From Rhodospirillales bacterium (GTDB lineage Bacteria > Pseudomonadota > Alphaproteobacteria > Acetobacterales > Acetobacteraceae): 37,709 nucleotides of DNA. The notes beneath the pieces are model-generated. The model was not told where the DNA came from. It did no database searches and worked only from the letters and a program-made list of their open reading frames with translations. Numbering within the stretch: position 1 is the first letter of the stretch; each line of letters opens with the position of its first letter. A program made the position numbers and the translations under genes. The stretch covers positions 1-37,709 of the forward strand of contig JANYFG010000028.1 of assembly GCA_025362815.1 (NCBI GenBank). The letters are read 5' to 3'. Below, piece after piece: positions 28,520-35,646 of this stretch.

Positions 28520-28678
28520 ATGGCGGACCCCGTCTGCGGCATGACCGTCGATCCCGCAACATCGAAGCAACGCTGCGATCACGGCACGACCGCTTACCGT
28601 TTCTGTGAACAAAAGAACCGAAAAACGTCACTCATGTCTATCGGACGGGGCGACCGCCAAGTATCGGGAGGCGGTTGA
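28520..28678 (+). pseudogene. Truncated YHS-domain gene fragment
   Basis: A 52-codon plus-strand frame starts MADPVCGMTVDPATSKQR and continues to TTAYRFC. This is the N-terminal half of a YHS domain (DPVCGM ... YxFC), the metal-associated module in front of copper P-type ATPases and in small stand-alone proteins. The conserved second part (xGCxxKF) is missing. After FC the sequence turns into the hairpin/A-rich repeat found elsewhere in the window, and the frame then runs on antisense into the permease gene until TGA 28676-28678. It is most likely a relic. Confidence 0.6.
28605..28627 (+). repeat. Partial hairpin/A-rich repeat (half copy)
   Basis: GTGAACAAAAGAACCGAAAA matches the right half of the repeats at 32396-32428 and 37575-37694 (consensus GAACAAAAGAACCAAAAAAC). 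The left hairpin arm is absent. The match begins right where YHS similarity ends, suggesting that the repeat or a rearrangement at it cut the gene. Confidence 0.5.
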
Positions 28679-30326
28679 CCAGGAGGACGATTGCGAAGGT
28701 GATGACGAGTAGAAACAATCCTAATACGGCGATGGCGCCCAGTTCACCTGATTCGTTCAGGTCGTAGATCACCACCGAAATGACCTTGGTGTTGGAGGTG
28801 GTGAGCAAAATGGTGGCGGAGAGCTCGCGGATCACGCCGATGAACACGATGCTCCACGTGGCAATGATGGTGGTGCGCAGCAGCGGCGCAGTGATCTGCA
28901 TGAGAGCCTGCATGCGGGTGGCGCCGAAAATGCGTGAGGCTTCCTCAAGCTCGACATGAAGGCCGCGCATGGCGGCTTGCACCTGTTGGAATCCGGCGGG
29001 CATCTCCAGCGTGACGAAAGCAACCAGCAGGATGCCGAGCGTGCCGTAGAGCAGGAAGGGCGGGCGTGTATAAACCAGGAAAAGTCCAACGCCCATCACG
29101 ATGCCTGGCACCGCGATGGGCGCCATGGCGAGCGCCGGCAGAAAGCGATGGCCGGGGACGAGTTGGCGATGGGCGAGGTAGCCCACGACCAGAGCGATGA
29201 AGGTGACGGCCGTGGCGGAGGCAACGCCCAGAATGAGGGTGTTCACCATGGCGTCGCGCGTGCCCGAAAACTCCCACAGAATGAAGTTCAAATGGCGCCA
29301 CGACAACGTGCTGAGCGAAAGCGGGTCTGACAGGTTGTTCGTGATGGCCGATTTTATCAGGGCCGCGTAAGGCAGGAAGATGGGGCCGAGCATAATCAAA
29401 AAGCACAGCAGCAGCGCCGGGATTTTTAAAGCGCCGAGTTGAATGCGACGAGGCGGGGAGTTCTTGCCGCCGACCACGACATAGGACCGTCGGCCGAGCA
29501 GCCAGCGCTGGAACTGCAGCACGCCAAGGGTGATCAGCAACATCGGCAGCGCGGCGGCGGCGGCCAGGTTGGGCTGCGGTGGAACCTGAAAAAGACTCCA
29601 GATTTTGGTGGTCAGCGTATGGAATCCCGCGGGCAAGGCGAGAATGGCGGGCGTGCCGAAGATCGTCAGCGCCTGCAGGAACGCAACCAGGGTGCCGGCA
29701 AGGATGGAGGGGAGGACAAGCGGGAGTGTCACGCGCCGCAGCGTCGCCCAGGCCCCGCCACCCAGGATATGCGAGGCGTCGTCGAGGTCGGCGGGAATGT
29801 TCTCGAGCGCGTTGGCCAGCACGGTGAACACATAAGGAAACGTGTAGCAGGCGATGCAGAAAATCACCCCCTGAACGGTGTAGATGTCGAAAATGTAGTC
29901 GTAGTCGTCGAGGTTCAAGATCTTGCGGGCCCACTGGTTGAGAATGCCGGAATTGGGGGCGGCGAGCAGTTCCCAGGCAACGGCGCCGAGAAACGGCGGG
30001 GTGACGAAGCTGGCCGTCACCAGCGCGCGGATGGCGCCACGGGCCGGCAGGTTGGTGCGCGAGACGAGCCAGGCGAGTGGCACGGCGACGGCGCAGGCGA
30101 GCAAGGCGGCGCCGATGGCGATCTGAAAGGTGATAATGAAGGGTTTGCGCATCGCGGGGTCGGCGACGAGGCGGACGAAGTTGGCTGTGGTGAGATGGCC
30201 GGAATTGTCGGTCACGCTGTACCAGGCAAGCCAGCCGATGGGCAGCACCACGAGGATGGCGAGCACCAAGGCCACCAGGGCGAAAAGCGCGATCGAAACG
30301 TCGAGCCGGCGCCACGCACCGATCAT
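28638..30326 (-). CDS. ABC transporter permease, fused two-domain type (system 2)
   Basis: A 562-residue permease with two fused BPD_transp_1 domains, paralogous to the system 1 permease. Shared features include NLPARGAIRALVTASFVTPP versus DMPAKGAIKLLTLAAFVTPP. The ATPase-docking loops are LDDASHILGGGAWATLRRVT and LEEASRIFGATRMQALMQIT. About twelve membrane segments are present. Its ATG (30324-30326) overlaps the ATPase stop as ATGA, so the two subunits are translated together. The stop lies close to the YHS relic and repeats rather than another gene of the operon. The likely partner binding protein is SBP2, encoded about 1.2 kb downstream. Confidence 0.92.
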   Translation of the reverse strand: MIGAWRRLDVSIALFALVALVLAILVVLPIGWLAWYSVTDNSGHLTTANFVRLVADPAMRKPFIITFQIAIGAALLACAVAVPLAWLVSRTNLPARGAIRALVTASFVTPPFLGAVAWELLAAPNSGILNQWARKILNLDDYDYIFDIYTVQGVIFCIACYTFPYVFTVLANALENIPADLDDASHILGGGAWATLRRVTLPLVLPSILAGTLVAFLQALTIFGTPAILALPAGFHTLTTKIWSLFQVPPQPNLAAAAALPMLLITLGVLQFQRWLLGRRSYVVVGGKNSPPRRIQLGALKIPALLLCFLIMLGPIFLPYAALIKSAITNNLSDPLSLSTLSWRHLNFILWEFSGTRDAMVNTLILGVASATAVTFIALVVGYLAHRQLVPGHRFLPALAMAPIAVPGIVMGVGLFLVYTRPPFLLYGTLGILLVAFVTLEMPAGFQQVQAAMRGLHVELEEASRIFGATRMQALMQITAPLLRTTIIATWSIVFIGVIRELSATILLTTSNTKVISVVIYDLNESGELGAIAVLGLFLLVITFAIVLLVNRLPILGGRPVR

Positions 30327-31378
30327 CGCGCGAGCGCCCGGCAGTGCTGAATGGGAAGATGCACGCCGACGGTGTCGCCCGGGGCGTAGTGCTGGTCGAG
30401 ACGGGTGACGACGCGGATATGGGTTTCGGGGTCGAGCTCGATCAGGTAGTCGCGCTGGGCGCCGATATAGGTGTGGCGCAGAACGCGGCCGGGGAAGGTG
30501 TTCTCGCCTGGTGATGGGGTGGGGTGAAGTTCGATCTCATGCGGGCGGATGGAGATGGCGGCTTGCGCCTGGCCATCGGTCTGCCCCTGGCTCCACTGAA
30601 TGGCCAGCCGACCACAGTGGATGGTGTGGCCGGAAGCGGCCCCGCGCAGGATGTTGGTGCCGCCGATGAAACGGGCGGTGAACTCGGTCAGCGGGCGCAG
30701 GAAAATATCTTCCGGCGACCCGATCTGTTCGATCCGGCCGGCATTCATCACCACGATGCGATCCGCGGTGGTCATCGCCTCCAGCTGGTCGTGGGTGACG
30801 TAGACGGTAGTGTAGCGGAACTCGTCGTGCAGACGGCGGATTTCGAAACGCATCTCCTCGCGCAGATTGGTGTCGAGGTTCGACAGCGGTTCGTCGAGCA
30901 GCAGGGTTTCCGGCTCCACGGCCAGCGCCCGGGCAAGCGCCACGCGTTGCTGCTGACCGCCGGAGAGTTCGCCGGGGAAGCGATCGGCGAGTTTCTCGAG
31001 TTTGGCGACAGCGAGCATGGATGCCACCTTGCGGGCAATGTCGGCCTTGGGAAGCCGGCGTAGTTTGAGCCCGTAGGCGACGTTGTCGGCCACCGTCATG
31101 TGCGGCCACAGCGCATAGCTTTGGAAAATCATCGACATGTTGCGCTTTTCCGGCGGCAGCGCCTGGCCTCCGCTGGAAAGACGCCTGTCGCCCACGATGA
31201 TCTCGCCGGCGTCCGGCACGATGAAGCCCGCGATAAGGCGCAGGGTGGTGGTTTTGCCGCAGCCGGAGGGGCCGAGCAGGCAAACGAGCTCGCCGTGTTC
31301 GATCTTGAGGTCGATCCCATCGGCAACCGTCAGTTTGCCATAGGCTTTCCGGACACCACGCAACTCGACTGACGCCAC
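30323..31378 (-). CDS. ABC transporter ATPase, Fbp/Pot class (system 2)
   Basis: A 351-residue importer ATPase, paralogous to the system 1 ATPase. It has Walker A (GPSGCGKTTTLRLIAG), signature LSGGQQQRVALARALAV, Walker B (TLLLDEPLSNLD), switch motif VYVTHDQLEAM, and a C-terminal TOBE-like domain (AISIRPHEIEL). The start is GTG at 31376-31378 with GGAG about 8 bases upstream. It is the first gene of the long minus-strand block. The 95 bp before it, up to the carbonic-anhydrase-like gene, shows no operator that I recognise. Confidence 0.93.
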   Translation of the reverse strand: MASVELRGVRKAYGKLTVADGIDLKIEHGELVCLLGPSGCGKTTTLRLIAGFIVPDAGEIIVGDRRLSSGGQALPPEKRNMSMIFQSYALWPHMTVADNVAYGLKLRRLPKADIARKVASMLAVAKLEKLADRFPGELSGGQQQRVALARALAVEPETLLLDEPLSNLDTNLREEMRFEIRRLHDEFRYTTVYVTHDQLEAMTTADRIVVMNAGRIEQIGSPEDIFLRPLTEFTARFIGGTNILRGAASGHTIHCGRLAIQWSQGQTDGQAQAAISIRPHEIELHPTPSPGENTFPGRVLRHTYIGAQRDYLIELDPETHIRVVTRLDQHYAPGDTVGVHLPIQHCRALAR

Positions 31379-31473
31379 CGGCTTCTCCCCGTTTTGTGGC
31401 GTCCTCGTTCAACGGGACAAACCATTGGGCGGAGTGTCGACGATCCGGTGGGCCGGGTCCAGCGCGGTGGTTA

Positions 31474-32004
31474 TCAACCGATCCGTTTGAGGCCGGCCTT
31501 GTAGCGTCGCCAGTTGGCCACGTAGCCACGGGCGGACAGAACCAGTTTGGCGACCGCGGCCTCGTCGAGCGTGCGAACCGCTTTGGCCGGCGACCCCACG
31601 ATGAGCGAATGATCCGGGAATTCGCGCCCCTCGGTCACCAGCGCGTTGGCGCCGACGAGGCAGCCCTTGCCGATCTTCGCCCCGTTCAGAATGGTGGCCC
31701 CCATGCCGATCAACGAGCCCTCCCCCACCGTGCAGCCGTGCAGGATGGCGTGATGCCCGATCGTCACGTCCGCGCCGATCACCATTGGATAGCCGCGATC
31801 GGTATGCAGCATCGCACCTTCCTGCACGTTGGTGCGCGGGCCTACGTCGATCAGCTCGTTGTCGCCGCGCAGCACCGCGCCGAACCACACACCCACCTCG
31901 GCGCCGATGCGAATTTTACCGATCACGCTCGCGTCCGGCGCGATCCAGAAATCGTCGTGGCCGGGAAGTTCGGGGGCGATATCGTCCAGCGCGTAGATGG
32001 GCAT
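31474..32004 (-). CDS. Gamma-class carbonic-anhydrase-like hexapeptide protein
   Basis: A 176-residue left-handed beta-helix protein. Hexapeptide turns run through the whole chain (IGKIRIGAEVGVW, VGEGSLIGMGATILNGAKIG). The three metal-binding histidines of gamma carbonic anhydrases align with H67 (LHTD), H84 (IGHH) and H89 (LHGC). Proteins of this type (often annotated YrdA/PaaY-like) may hydrate CO2, act as thioesterases or have no known activity. A GGAGGA Shine-Dalgarno lies 9 bases before ATG 32002-32004. It sits alone between the transporter block and gene debris. Confidence 0.9.
   Translation of the reverse strand: MPIYALDDIAPELPGHDDFWIAPDASVIGKIRIGAEVGVWFGAVLRGDNELIDVGPRTNVQEGAMLHTDRGYPMVIGADVTIGHHAILHGCTVGEGSLIGMGATILNGAKIGKGCLVGANALVTEGREFPDHSLIVGSPAKAVRTLDEAAVAKLVLSARGYVANWRRYKAGLKRIG
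31500..31620. other. Strand-composition (GC-skew) switch point
   Basis: Counting G and C in 60-base lines on the plus strand: the line at 30421 has 26 G to 13 C, at 31021 22 to 16, at 31501 22 to 19, at 31561 20 to 19, at 31621 18 to 25, at 31681 15 to 26. Genes on both strands left of this point are G-rich on plus, and genes on both strands right of it are C-rich. The change falls inside an intact gene. Counts were made by eye on selected lines. Confidence 0.6.
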
Positions 32005-32282
32005 GGGTGGGGTTCCTCCAAAACGTTGCGTCAGCCGAGCCGTTCGGAAAACATATGCCAGAGCAACCTATATCCGAACAGCGAGCCGCAAATCAGACAC
32101 CGGCAGATCCTCGCCGTTTGGAGCGAACAGGTTGAGCAAGGCGGCATTGAGCGAGACGCGTGCTCCGTTGGTCCGTTGCTGGGCCACGCCGCCGAGGCCT
32201 ACGCTGCGGCTCGGCAATTTCGGCGACGACAGCCATGGCAGCATGAACGGCGCCGCGTTCATCGCGGTGCTTCCCAGCCGCC

Positions 32283-32391
32283 GATCACCTCACCCCGCAA
32301 AAAGCCCGCATCCTCCTCGCGCTGGCGCTGACTGTGAGCAATGCCCCCCAAGGAGATCGAACGTCTGTTTGCGGTTAATTTAAAAATATGA
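32283..32391 (+). pseudogene. Frameshifted C-terminal remnant of an L-asparaginase gene
   Basis: The plus strand encodes DHLTPQKARILLALALT, matching the conserved tail of type L-asparaginases (xDLTPxKARILLxLAL). After a run of six C (32344-32349) the frame shifts by one, and the next frame reads EIERLFAVNLKI followed by TGA 32389-32391, a typical asparaginase end. Deleting one C joins the two. No upstream asparaginase domains are found, so only the tail survives. Confidence 0.55.
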
Positions 32392-32395
32392 AAGT

Positions 32396-32428
32396 GTTCT
32401 TTTGTGGACAAAAAAACCAAAAAACTTT
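32396..32428 (+). repeat. Hairpin/A-rich repeat, copy at the GNAT 5' side
   Basis: GTTCTTTTGT (32396-32405), centre GG, ACAAAAAAAC (32408-32417, one mismatch to a perfect stem), then CAAAAAACTTT. It is the same layout as the copies at 37575-37611 and 37661-37694. An upstream ATG at 32388 would translate this repeat as the start of the GNAT protein, which I consider spurious. Confidence 0.65.
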
Positions 32429-32462
32429 ATTCATTCAGGTGTATTTTATGTTTGCAGCCGTG

Positions 32463-32948
32463 ATGCATGCGCCTTCGGCCATCCACATACGTCCCGCCCT
32501 TGCGGCCGACGTGCCAGCCCTTGAGCGCATCGTCACCGCCGCCTACCAGAAATACATCCCCCGCATCGGCAAACCACCCGGCCCGATGCTGGACAACTAC
32601 GGCCAGCTGGTCGCCCGCAACGTCGTCGCCATCGCCGAAAACACCTCCCAACCGCCAGGCCGATTCGTCATGGGCTTCGTGGTTCTGCTTCCCGCCGAGA
32701 CCTACCTGCTGCTCGACAACATCGCCGTCGACCCCGCCCACCAGGGCAGCGGCGTCGGCCGCGTCCTGATGGCCTTCGTCGAACAAGAGGCCCACCGCCT
32801 GGGCCTCAGCGAACTCCGCCTCTACACACATGAAAAAATGACGGAAAACCTCGCAATGTATCCGGCCTGGGGTTGGACCGAAACCGAACGACGCACGGAA
32901 AACGGCTACAACCGCGTCTACTTCCGCAAATCCCTCACCATTCCGTAG
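32463..32948 (+). CDS. GNAT-family N-acetyltransferase
   Basis: A 161-residue acetyltransferase of the GCN5-related fold. IHIRPALAADVPALERIV begins the domain. The acetyl-CoA loop is HQGSGVGRVLMAFVEQEA (the Q/RxxGxG/A motif), followed by LGLSELRLYTHEKMTEN and YPAWGWTETERRTENGYN. The acceptor substrate is unknown. The open frame extends to 32388, but that part is translated from a repeat. I prefer ATG 32463 at the domain start; ATG 32448 is nearly as good. The TAG stop (32946-32948) lies inside the first bases of repeat copy 2. It is plus-strand while its neighbours on both sides are minus-strand. Confidence 0.87.
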   Translation: MHAPSAIHIRPALAADVPALERIVTAAYQKYIPRIGKPPGPMLDNYGQLVARNVVAIAENTSQPPGRFVMGFVVLLPAETYLLLDNIAVDPAHQGSGVGRVLMAFVEQEAHRLGLSELRLYTHEKMTENLAMYPAWGWTETERRTENGYNRVYFRKSLTIP

Positions 32949-33050
32949 ATCAAGATGCGTTTAGGTTGCTTCACCCAAACGCATTAACATGATCGATAAA
33001 ACAACAAGTTAGAGCCCGATATTTTGTCTACTCAAAATCATCAGGCTCTA
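32946..33050. repeat. Dispersed two-stem-loop repeat, copy 2
   Basis: Copy 2 in the same orientation as 28395-28503, roughly 80% identical in the first 60 bases (shared TAGATCA, GCGTTT, AACATGATCGAT). Stem-loop 1 is GCGTTTAGGT/ACCCAAACGC with one mismatch. Stem-loop 2 is TTAGAGCC-C-GAT-ATTTTG (33009-33026) with CAAAAT-C-ATC-A-GGCTCTAA (33033-33051). It supplies the GNAT stop codon and ends exactly where a DUF305 fragment begins. Confidence 0.8.
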
Positions 33051-33137
33051 AAGCGCCTGGCCGTCGAGATCATCGCAGCCCAGGACAAGGAGATCGAATT
33101 CATGCGCGCGTGGCAGAAAGCCCACCCCGCGCGCTGA
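33051..33137 (+). pseudogene. C-terminal fragment of a DUF305-family gene
   Basis: The plus strand reads KRLAVEIIAAQDKEIEFMRA followed by WQKAHPAR and TGA (33135-33137). This matches the end of DUF305 proteins (IIxAQxxEIxxMxxW), which often accompany copper-handling genes. There is no start codon context, and everything upstream is repeat copy 2, so the gene was cut at the repeat edge. From 33138 to hflX (33173) nothing else is seen. Confidence 0.55.
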
Positions 33138-33173
33138 ACCCGGAAATGTTCAGCCACCAACTCAGCCGCCAGC

Positions 33174-34523
33174 TTAGCCACCAGCCAGGCTGCGCTGCAG
33201 GCGCGTGATGGCGGCGGGCAGACCGCGCACCGTCAACACGCGCCCGCTCTCGTTGTAATCCTCAGACAGCACCCGCGCGCTCTCATACACCTCGCCGATC
33301 AGTCCCTGCTTGTCGTAGGGCAGCACCAGCACGTCATCGACCATCGACGCCTCGAAGAACGCAATGATCGTCTCCCGCAGCGCGCTCACATCATGGGGCG
33401 CGTGGGCCGACAGCATGATCGCGTGCGGATGCCGCTCCAGCAGCATCGCGCGCCGCGCATCGTCCACCCGGTCCATCTTGTTCAACACCAGCCGGTGCGG
33501 CACCACATCGGCCCCGATCTCATGCAGAACGCCCTGGCTCACCGCAAGCTGCGCCTCATAGGTGAGGTCGGACGCATCCACCACGAACAACAGCAAGGAC
33601 GCCTCCAGCGCCTCCGCCAGGGTGGACCGGAACGACGCCACCAGGTCGTGCGGCAACTGCTTGATGAACCCCACCGTGTCCGACACCAGAACGCGCGGCC
33701 GTGTCTCCGGCTGCAGAATGCGCACCGTGGTATCCAGCGTGGCGAACAGCTTGTCCTCCACCAGCACCTGGCTGCCCGTCAACGCCCGCATCAGTGACGA
33801 CTTGCCGGCATTGGTGTAGCCCACCAGCGCCACCCGCAGCTGGTCCCGCCGCGCGGAACGCCGATTGTCGCTGTCGCGCTGCACCGCCTCCAGCTGCTCC
33901 TTCAACTCGGAGATCCGGTCCCGGATCTTGCGCCGGTCCAACGCCAGCGCGCTCTCGCCGGCGCCAGCGCCCTGCTGACGCCCGCCGCCCGACGACGATT
34001 CCCGCAGCCGCGGCGCCACGTATTTCAGGCGCGCCATCTCCACCTGCAGCTTCGCCTCGCGGGTGTTCGCATGCCGGTGGAAAATCTCCACGATCACCCC
34101 GGTACGATCCAGCACCTCCGCCCCGGTCGCCCGCTCCAGATTGCGGATCTGGCTGGGCGACAGCTCATGATCCACGATCACGAATTCCGGCTTGCGCGCC
34201 GCATCCGGATCGGGCTCGGCCGCGGCACTTTCCCCCGCCCCCTCGAAGCGCGCGCGCGCCTTGGATTTCGGCGGCGGCGCCATCGAGCCCACCACCCCCG
34301 TGCCGCCCGTCATCGCCGCCAGTTCCGCCAACTTGCCGCTGCCCAGCAGCAACCCCGCCCCGGTGCCCTCGCGTTTCTGCGAGATCTCGCCCACCACCTC
34401 ATAGCCCAGCGTCTTCACCAGGCGCCCCAATTCCTCAAGGCTCGCCTCATGCGCGACATCGCTGACATCGGGCATCTGAATGCCGACCAGAACGGCCAGC
34501 GGAATCGGGGGTTTGGTTTCCAT
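33174..34523 (-). CDS. hflX: GTPase HflX
   Basis: HflX is a ribosome-associated GTPase that splits stalled or stress-damaged ribosomes. The 449-residue protein has the N-terminal HflX domain (EFVIVDHELSPSQIRNLERA, TGVIVEIFHRHANTREAKLQ) and a glycine-rich linker loop (SSSGGGRQQGAGAGES). The G domain has G1 VALVGYTNAGKSS (about 231-243), G3 SDTVGFIKQLP and G4 NKMD. Residues about 80-112 hold a low-complexity insert (APPPKSKARARFE...), longer than in many homologues. Its ATG overlaps the stop of the upstream TIM-barrel gene by one base (TGATG). The usual neighbour hfq is absent, so this position is unusual. Confidence 0.95.
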   Translation of the reverse strand: METKPPIPLAVLVGIQMPDVSDVAHEASLEELGRLVKTLGYEVVGEISQKREGTGAGLLLGSGKLAELAAMTGGTGVVGSMAPPPKSKARARFEGAGESAAAEPDPDAARKPEFVIVDHELSPSQIRNLERATGAEVLDRTGVIVEIFHRHANTREAKLQVEMARLKYVAPRLRESSSGGGRQQGAGAGESALALDRRKIRDRISELKEQLEAVQRDSDNRRSARRDQLRVALVGYTNAGKSSLMRALTGSQVLVEDKLFATLDTTVRILQPETRPRVLVSDTVGFIKQLPHDLVASFRSTLAEALEASLLLFVVDASDLTYEAQLAVSQGVLHEIGADVVPHRLVLNKMDRVDDARRAMLLERHPHAIMLSAHAPHDVSALRETIIAFFEASMVDDVLVLPYDKQGLIGEVYESARVLSEDYNESGRVLTVRGLPAAITRLQRSLAGG

Positions 34524-35518
34524 CAGCGCAGTATATCACACCCGCCCGAAGCCGCCTGCACCTGCAAAAGTGCCGCGATATAGCCGTAGCAGAACGCGAA
34601 CGCCGTTCCCGTGGGATCGCGCCCGCTGATCGTCGGCACGTGATCCGGCATGATCATGTATTTATAGCCGACCTCGGAATAAAGCCGGATCGAGCGCCAC
34701 ATATCCATGTCGCCCTCCTCCGGAAACGTCTCCACGAACGACAGCCTGCCACCGCGAATGTTGCGGAAATGCACGTTGAACAATTTCCCTCGCGTGCCGA
34801 ACCAACGGATCACCTCGTCGATCTCCGCCTTCGGATCGTCCAGCATCTCGCCCACGCTGCCCTGGCAGAAGTTCAAGCCGTGATAAGGGCTTTCGTGCAT
34901 CTGCACGAACCGCTTCAACCCAGCCACGCTCCCCAGCACCCGCGTCACGCCCCGATAGCCCGGCGGCGTGTAGGGGTCATGCGGATGGCACGCCAGCCGG
35001 ATGCGATTGGCCTCGGCCACCGGCACCACGCGCTCGAGGAAATAGTCGATCCGCTCCCAGTTCTCCTCCTCCGGCAACACCCCCGCCAGCGACACGGCGG
35101 CCGCCTGATCGGCCAGGTCCCACCGGAACGCCTCCGCCATCGCCCCACCGCGCACAACCTCCGCCGGCGTGCGCGGAATCCCGATCAGATTGAGATTGTA
35201 CTTGGCAGACGGAATCCCCACCGCGGCAAGGTTCTCGATCACAGCGCACACTTCGTCGATCTGCCGATCCCGCTCCGGCCCGGCCAGCAGAATATCCGGG
35301 CTCGGCTGCTGCTCGATCGGCCGCGAGTTCAACGGCAGCTGCACCATGTCCAGCGTCAGCCCGAACGATTCCATCCGCTCGCGATGCCGCGCCAGGTCAT
35401 CGCGCGACCAATGCCGGGGCGAGCCCGCGGGATCGGCACAGACATGGGTCACGCCCAGCTGCGCCATCACCCGATAATCATCGTCGTCGCGCGCGGCGAT
35501 CTGTGTTCCCAGATACAT
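34523..35518 (-). CDS. Mannonate dehydratase (UxuA)-like TIM-barrel protein
   Basis: A 331-residue protein of the xylose-isomerase-like TIM-barrel type. UxuA enzymes dehydrate D-mannonate to 2-keto-3-deoxygluconate in hexuronate breakdown. Metal and active-site segments of the family are visible: RLACHPHDPYTPPGYRGV, LNFCQGSVGEM, LFNVHFRNIRGG and YKYMIMPDHVP. It is on the short side for UxuA, so a related dehydratase or isomerase is possible. It is co-directional and overlapping with hflX downstream, and divergent from the family-5 binding-protein gene across 128 bp, which hints at sugar-acid uptake and use. Confidence 0.82.
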   Translation of the reverse strand: MYLGTQIAARDDDDYRVMAQLGVTHVCADPAGSPRHWSRDDLARHRERMESFGLTLDMVQLPLNSRPIEQQPSPDILLAGPERDRQIDEVCAVIENLAAVGIPSAKYNLNLIGIPRTPAEVVRGGAMAEAFRWDLADQAAAVSLAGVLPEEENWERIDYFLERVVPVAEANRIRLACHPHDPYTPPGYRGVTRVLGSVAGLKRFVQMHESPYHGLNFCQGSVGEMLDDPKAEIDEVIRWFGTRGKLFNVHFRNIRGGRLSFVETFPEEGDMDMWRSIRLYSEVGYKYMIMPDHVPTISGRDPTGTAFAFCYGYIAALLQVQAASGGCDILR

Positions 35519-35646
35519 CCCGGTCTCCCCACCCTGTTATCGTGGCCGCAGCCCCACGCCTATGGCTTGTTTCGCGGTTCTGCTGCACGTTATGGCAGCG
35601 CGAACACTGCATAAGCAGGGCCGGGATACTAGGGGGAGACACCAGC

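Larger units (their letters stand above)
32005..32462. other. Gene-poor debris region between the carbonic-anhydrase-like and GNAT genes
   Basis: No intact gene fills these 458 bp. Besides the asparaginase tail (32283-32391) and the hairpin/A-rich repeat (32396-32428), there is a 64-codon minus-strand frame at 32068-32262 with no recognised similarity and no ribosome site. A longer plus-strand frame is also present without family features. AT content rises sharply at 32370-32450 compared with the surroundings. Confidence 0.5.

Noticed and set aside
19268..31378. Ferric-iron uptake function for the two Fbp-class ABC systems
   Set aside because: The binding proteins lack a visible iron-binding tyrosine pair, and the gene neighbours are CoA-linked catabolic enzymes.
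32388..32462. N-terminal extension of the GNAT protein starting at ATG 32388
   Set aside because: The first ~15 codons are translated from the hairpin/A-rich repeat, and the domain begins after 32463.
28395..33050. CRISPR array suggested by the recurring repeat
   Set aside because: Only two copies 4.5 kb apart, with whole genes between them and no regular spacers or cas genes.
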